Under the pieces are notes generated by a model that saw nothing but the letters and a program-made list of their open reading frames with translations, was not told the DNA's origin and made no database searches. Positions 19,864-21,724 of a stretch of 21,724 nucleotides of DNA are shown piece by piece. The position numbers and the translations under genes were made by a program. Origin of the DNA: Paramacrobiotus richtersi (lineage: Eukaryota; Tardigrada; Eutardigrada; Parachela; Macrobiotidae). Location: contig JAQGAU010001062.1 of the NCBI GenBank assembly GCA_034698045.1, positions 1 to 21,724 on the forward strand. Reading direction: 5' to 3'. How positions within the stretch are numbered: the stretch's first letter is position 1; every line of letters starts with the position of its first letter.

Positions 19864-20682
19864 TTGTTGCAGCCTTCTCATCTTCCGTATTTTCGATATA
19901 TCCAACTGTCTGCTTTAATATCATGAATGCTTCACTCGAGCGACAACAACTGTCCAACTGTCCAACAAATATATCCATTTGTTTTTACCAGATGTTTGCC
20001 TCTCTGTTTCGCGATATGGACTAAGCACAAGCAGTAGTTGTCAAGGCGTTCGCCTCCGTTTTGCTGTCATGCTAGTTGCACGGTAACGAAGTAGCAGGTT
20101 TGAGCAAGTACGTATAACAAACCGCGACCTAACTTGCGAAATATATTTTAGTGACAGGCATTAAAGCAGAAGATATAAAACCTGCATTTCAGGTTCCTGA
20201 ACCACAGAAGATACTGGTGTTCCATATCATACCTGCGATAGCTTACCAGAAAACAAACTGACGTTTGTGTTCAGTCTAAAGTCCGTGTGTCAAAGCTCCA
20301 CCAGACGAGTAGAAAATTACCTTGCCCGAATCAGAAGGTATGTTTCGACTTTTGAAATCAAGAAATCACGCAATAGTAATACCAAACTATGCAAAAATAG
20401 CTAGATCACATATGGCTAGTAGCCTAGAACACTGGACACTTTGTAGACAATGGCGTAAACTATCCCTCAATAAAAAAGAAAAGGATTACATTTTTCTATT
20501 GCTTCTTATTTTTTCAGTCACATTGGTTCGGTTTTCTAGTGTTTCTACGGTATTATGTATTTTGGATCCCGCAAAAACGTGGGGCAACTTAGTTTCGGTC
20601 CACTTTGATATTGCAGATCGGGCTGGAGTAGCTTCAAATTAAAGTTTTCGATTGTAGGTGGAAGAGCTTAAAATCACCCGAT
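19864..20682. other. Right flank of minisatellite, no supported gene
   Basis: No PEBP exon 4 was found here. On the minus strand a stretch near 20490-20640 reads 'PARSAISKWTETKLPHVFAG' with further open codons. It could be another exon of the candidate gene at 20683-21171, but no splice join in the right phase was found. Confidence 0.3.
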
Positions 20683-21171
20683 TCAAACGAACTTAGCCAG
20701 CCGTACCGTTGTGCGGTATCCATAACATACAGTAGATGGTGTGCTGTATACATTGTAATACCCCATGGGGCCCAGCTGCTTCACAGCAGCCAGGAACATT
20801 TTTTCAAAGTTTATAGGGTCAATCTGAGTGTACGGACGCGTTTCGGAATGTTTTGGACATGGGGCCTGAAATAGATCCCTTGTGAGTACTAGCAGAGCTA
20901 GTAAGCGACAATAACCACGTGGGAACGTTCTTTCGCTTGGCTTATTTTCGCTCGGATCAGTTAGATATTAAGACTTTTGTATTTGAAATATTTTTCGGTA
21001 ATGCTGTCCTTTACCACCCTTTACCGATCGTAAAAGGTAGCTCCAAACCAAAAGCAGCACAAAGGCATCAAGTTGTATTTGTGCTGCACTGGATAAGTCG
21101 ATATCGGTAGCGAATTCAACGTTTTTCAAGGCAGAAACCAGAATCAATATGTTGGGCAGATTGTGAACATG
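20683..21171 (-). CDS. Candidate two-exon fragment of an unrecognised gene
   Basis: On the minus strand, an open exon at 20865-20683 follows a good acceptor (atctatttcag). It reads 61 codons including a TGA: 'APCPKHSETRPYTQIDPINF', then 'EKMFLAAVKQLGPMGYYNVY', then 'STPSTVCYGYRTTVRLAKFV'. Its composition looks protein-like. Upstream on the same strand, 21171-21025 is open for exactly 49 codons. It sits between a weak acceptor (aaaatcag) and a consensus-like donor (tcg|gtaaag), so both pieces join in phase 0. That piece reads 'HVHNLPNILILVSALKNVEF' and includes 'DIDLSSAAQIQLDAFVLLLV'. I recognise no family. The first start codon and other exons are not identified; the real end may instead be a donor at 'acg|gtacgg'. 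Chance openness cannot be excluded, especially for the upstream piece. Confidence 0.35.
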
Positions 21172-21491
21172 CTGATTTTATTTTTTTTCAATTTCAAGAA
21201 AGATTATTTTTTTTGGAATTAATTTAATAAATTTAAGTTTTGTATTGCGTATTTTTGTTTCAAATTGACAAGGAGCATGGATAGGGCAAAAACTATGAAG
21301 AGAAAGTGCGATCAGTATTAAAAAATTCCTATGTGTTCGGCCGCTATGTAGTGCAGCACGTTTCGCGGAAACATTGGAACTTAATGCCTTTGATGTAAGC
21401 CGTCAAAGTGTTCTGATTCGTGCGCGGGTTACTTCCCGCATCATTCCGTACCACCATATATTCTATCGCGACGCGGTACAACTTTCGCTAT
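21172..21491. other. AT-rich spacer, no gene seen
   Basis: Poly-T/A-rich around 21178-21250, then unique sequence with no family resemblance. Confidence 0.35.
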
Positions 21492-21692
21492 TTACGGGGC
21501 AAGTTGTCCAAGGCAAATCACAGCGGGACGACCTTTATAAATAACTTGGTTAGTGTTCATTAGGTTTATTAAACCTGTAACCAACTCGAAACGCTTTTTG
21601 TCCAGTTCGCTATGAAACGCACAAATTTTATAATATCTCGTGTTTTTTTCTTCAGATTGGCGTAGCAGCATAGGGAGAGAGTACGGTGGCAT
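21492..21692 (-). CDS. Small uncharacterised open frame (66 codons)
   Basis: This is an ATG-started frame on the minus strand, beginning 'MPPYSLPMLLRQ' and ending 'ICLGQLAP'. An upstream in-frame stop lies before the ATG. It could be a 5' exon of the candidate gene at 20683-21171, but its possible donor (cc|gtaaat, phase 2) does not fit the phase-0 acceptor. No family is recognised, and it may be chance. Confidence 0.15.
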   Translation of the reverse strand: MPPYSLPMLLRQSEEKNTRYYKICAFHSELDKKRFELVTGLINLMNTNQVIYKGRPAVICLGQLAP

Positions 21693-21724
21693 GGAACACT
21701 CAACGACTTGAATTCGCTGAACAG

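Noticed and set aside
19261..20024. Long open frames (over 200 codons) rich in Tyr, Pro, Ser, Gly and Ile
   Set aside because: They are the 10-bp minisatellite read in each frame. All three frames give the same ten-residue cycle, and there is no start context or conserved domain.
20322..20642. 106-codon plus-strand frame with a hydrophobic stretch
   Set aside because: The hydrophobic run comes from T-rich sequence, the frame begins at a TTG, and the opposite strand reads at least as protein-like.
20764..20800. CCCCATGGGG and AGCTGCT/AGCAGC palindromes
   Set aside because: They fall inside the candidate minus-strand exon and are explained by its codons (Gly-Pro-Met-Gly and Ala-Ala-Val-Lys-Gln).

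Overview
This window is genomic DNA from an animal, very probably an invertebrate. The genes are split by GT-AG introns of roughly 110 to 640 bases. Their products belong to animal-type families: secreted PEBP proteins, fibronectin type III (FN3) modules, immunoglobulin (Ig) modules, and a LINE retrotransposon. I see no prokaryotic operon, RNA gene or CRISPR array. The phylum cannot be fixed from this sequence; tardigrade, rotifer, nematode or arthropod would all fit.

The main structure is a cassette repeated head to tail three times: [end of an FN3 gene] - [about 1 kb shared upstream region with a CACGTG palindrome and a TATA box] - [secreted PEBP gene]. Unit 1 has FN3-A (823-3428, four exons open, 5' end outside or unrecognised), a 3 kb stretch with a broken minus-strand Ig-domain gene (4585-5600), then intact PEBP1 (7634-8671). 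Unit 2 keeps only the last FN3 intron end and the 41-base last exon (10583-10623), then intact PEBP2 (12386-13632). Unit 3 has FN3-B (15508-17267, a pseudogene with three lesions), then PEBP3 (18585-19223), whose last exon is missing. Between units 2 and 3 lies a fourth PEBP leader with no gene (14133-14255). It runs directly into a decayed non-LTR retrotransposon (about 14260-15251).

Other parts: minus-strand 3' exons of a type I membrane protein (9089-9740) between PEBP1 and the unit 2 FN3 remnant; a 10-bp minisatellite of about 47 units with an 80-bp higher-order period (19391-19863) just after PEBP3; AT-rich, repeat-laden introns confined to FN3-A (1 to about 3130); and two candidate minus-strand exons of an unrecognised gene at the right end (20683-21171).

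PEBP1 and PEBP2 are expected to be secreted lipid/phosphate-binding proteins of 219 residues with identical intron phases. Co-duplication with an FN3 gene shows linkage and shared history. A functional partnership between the two families is speculation. The exons align without indels while the introns and flanks have diverged, so the PEBP copies look old and under selection, and the FN3 copies look mostly decayed apart from FN3-A.
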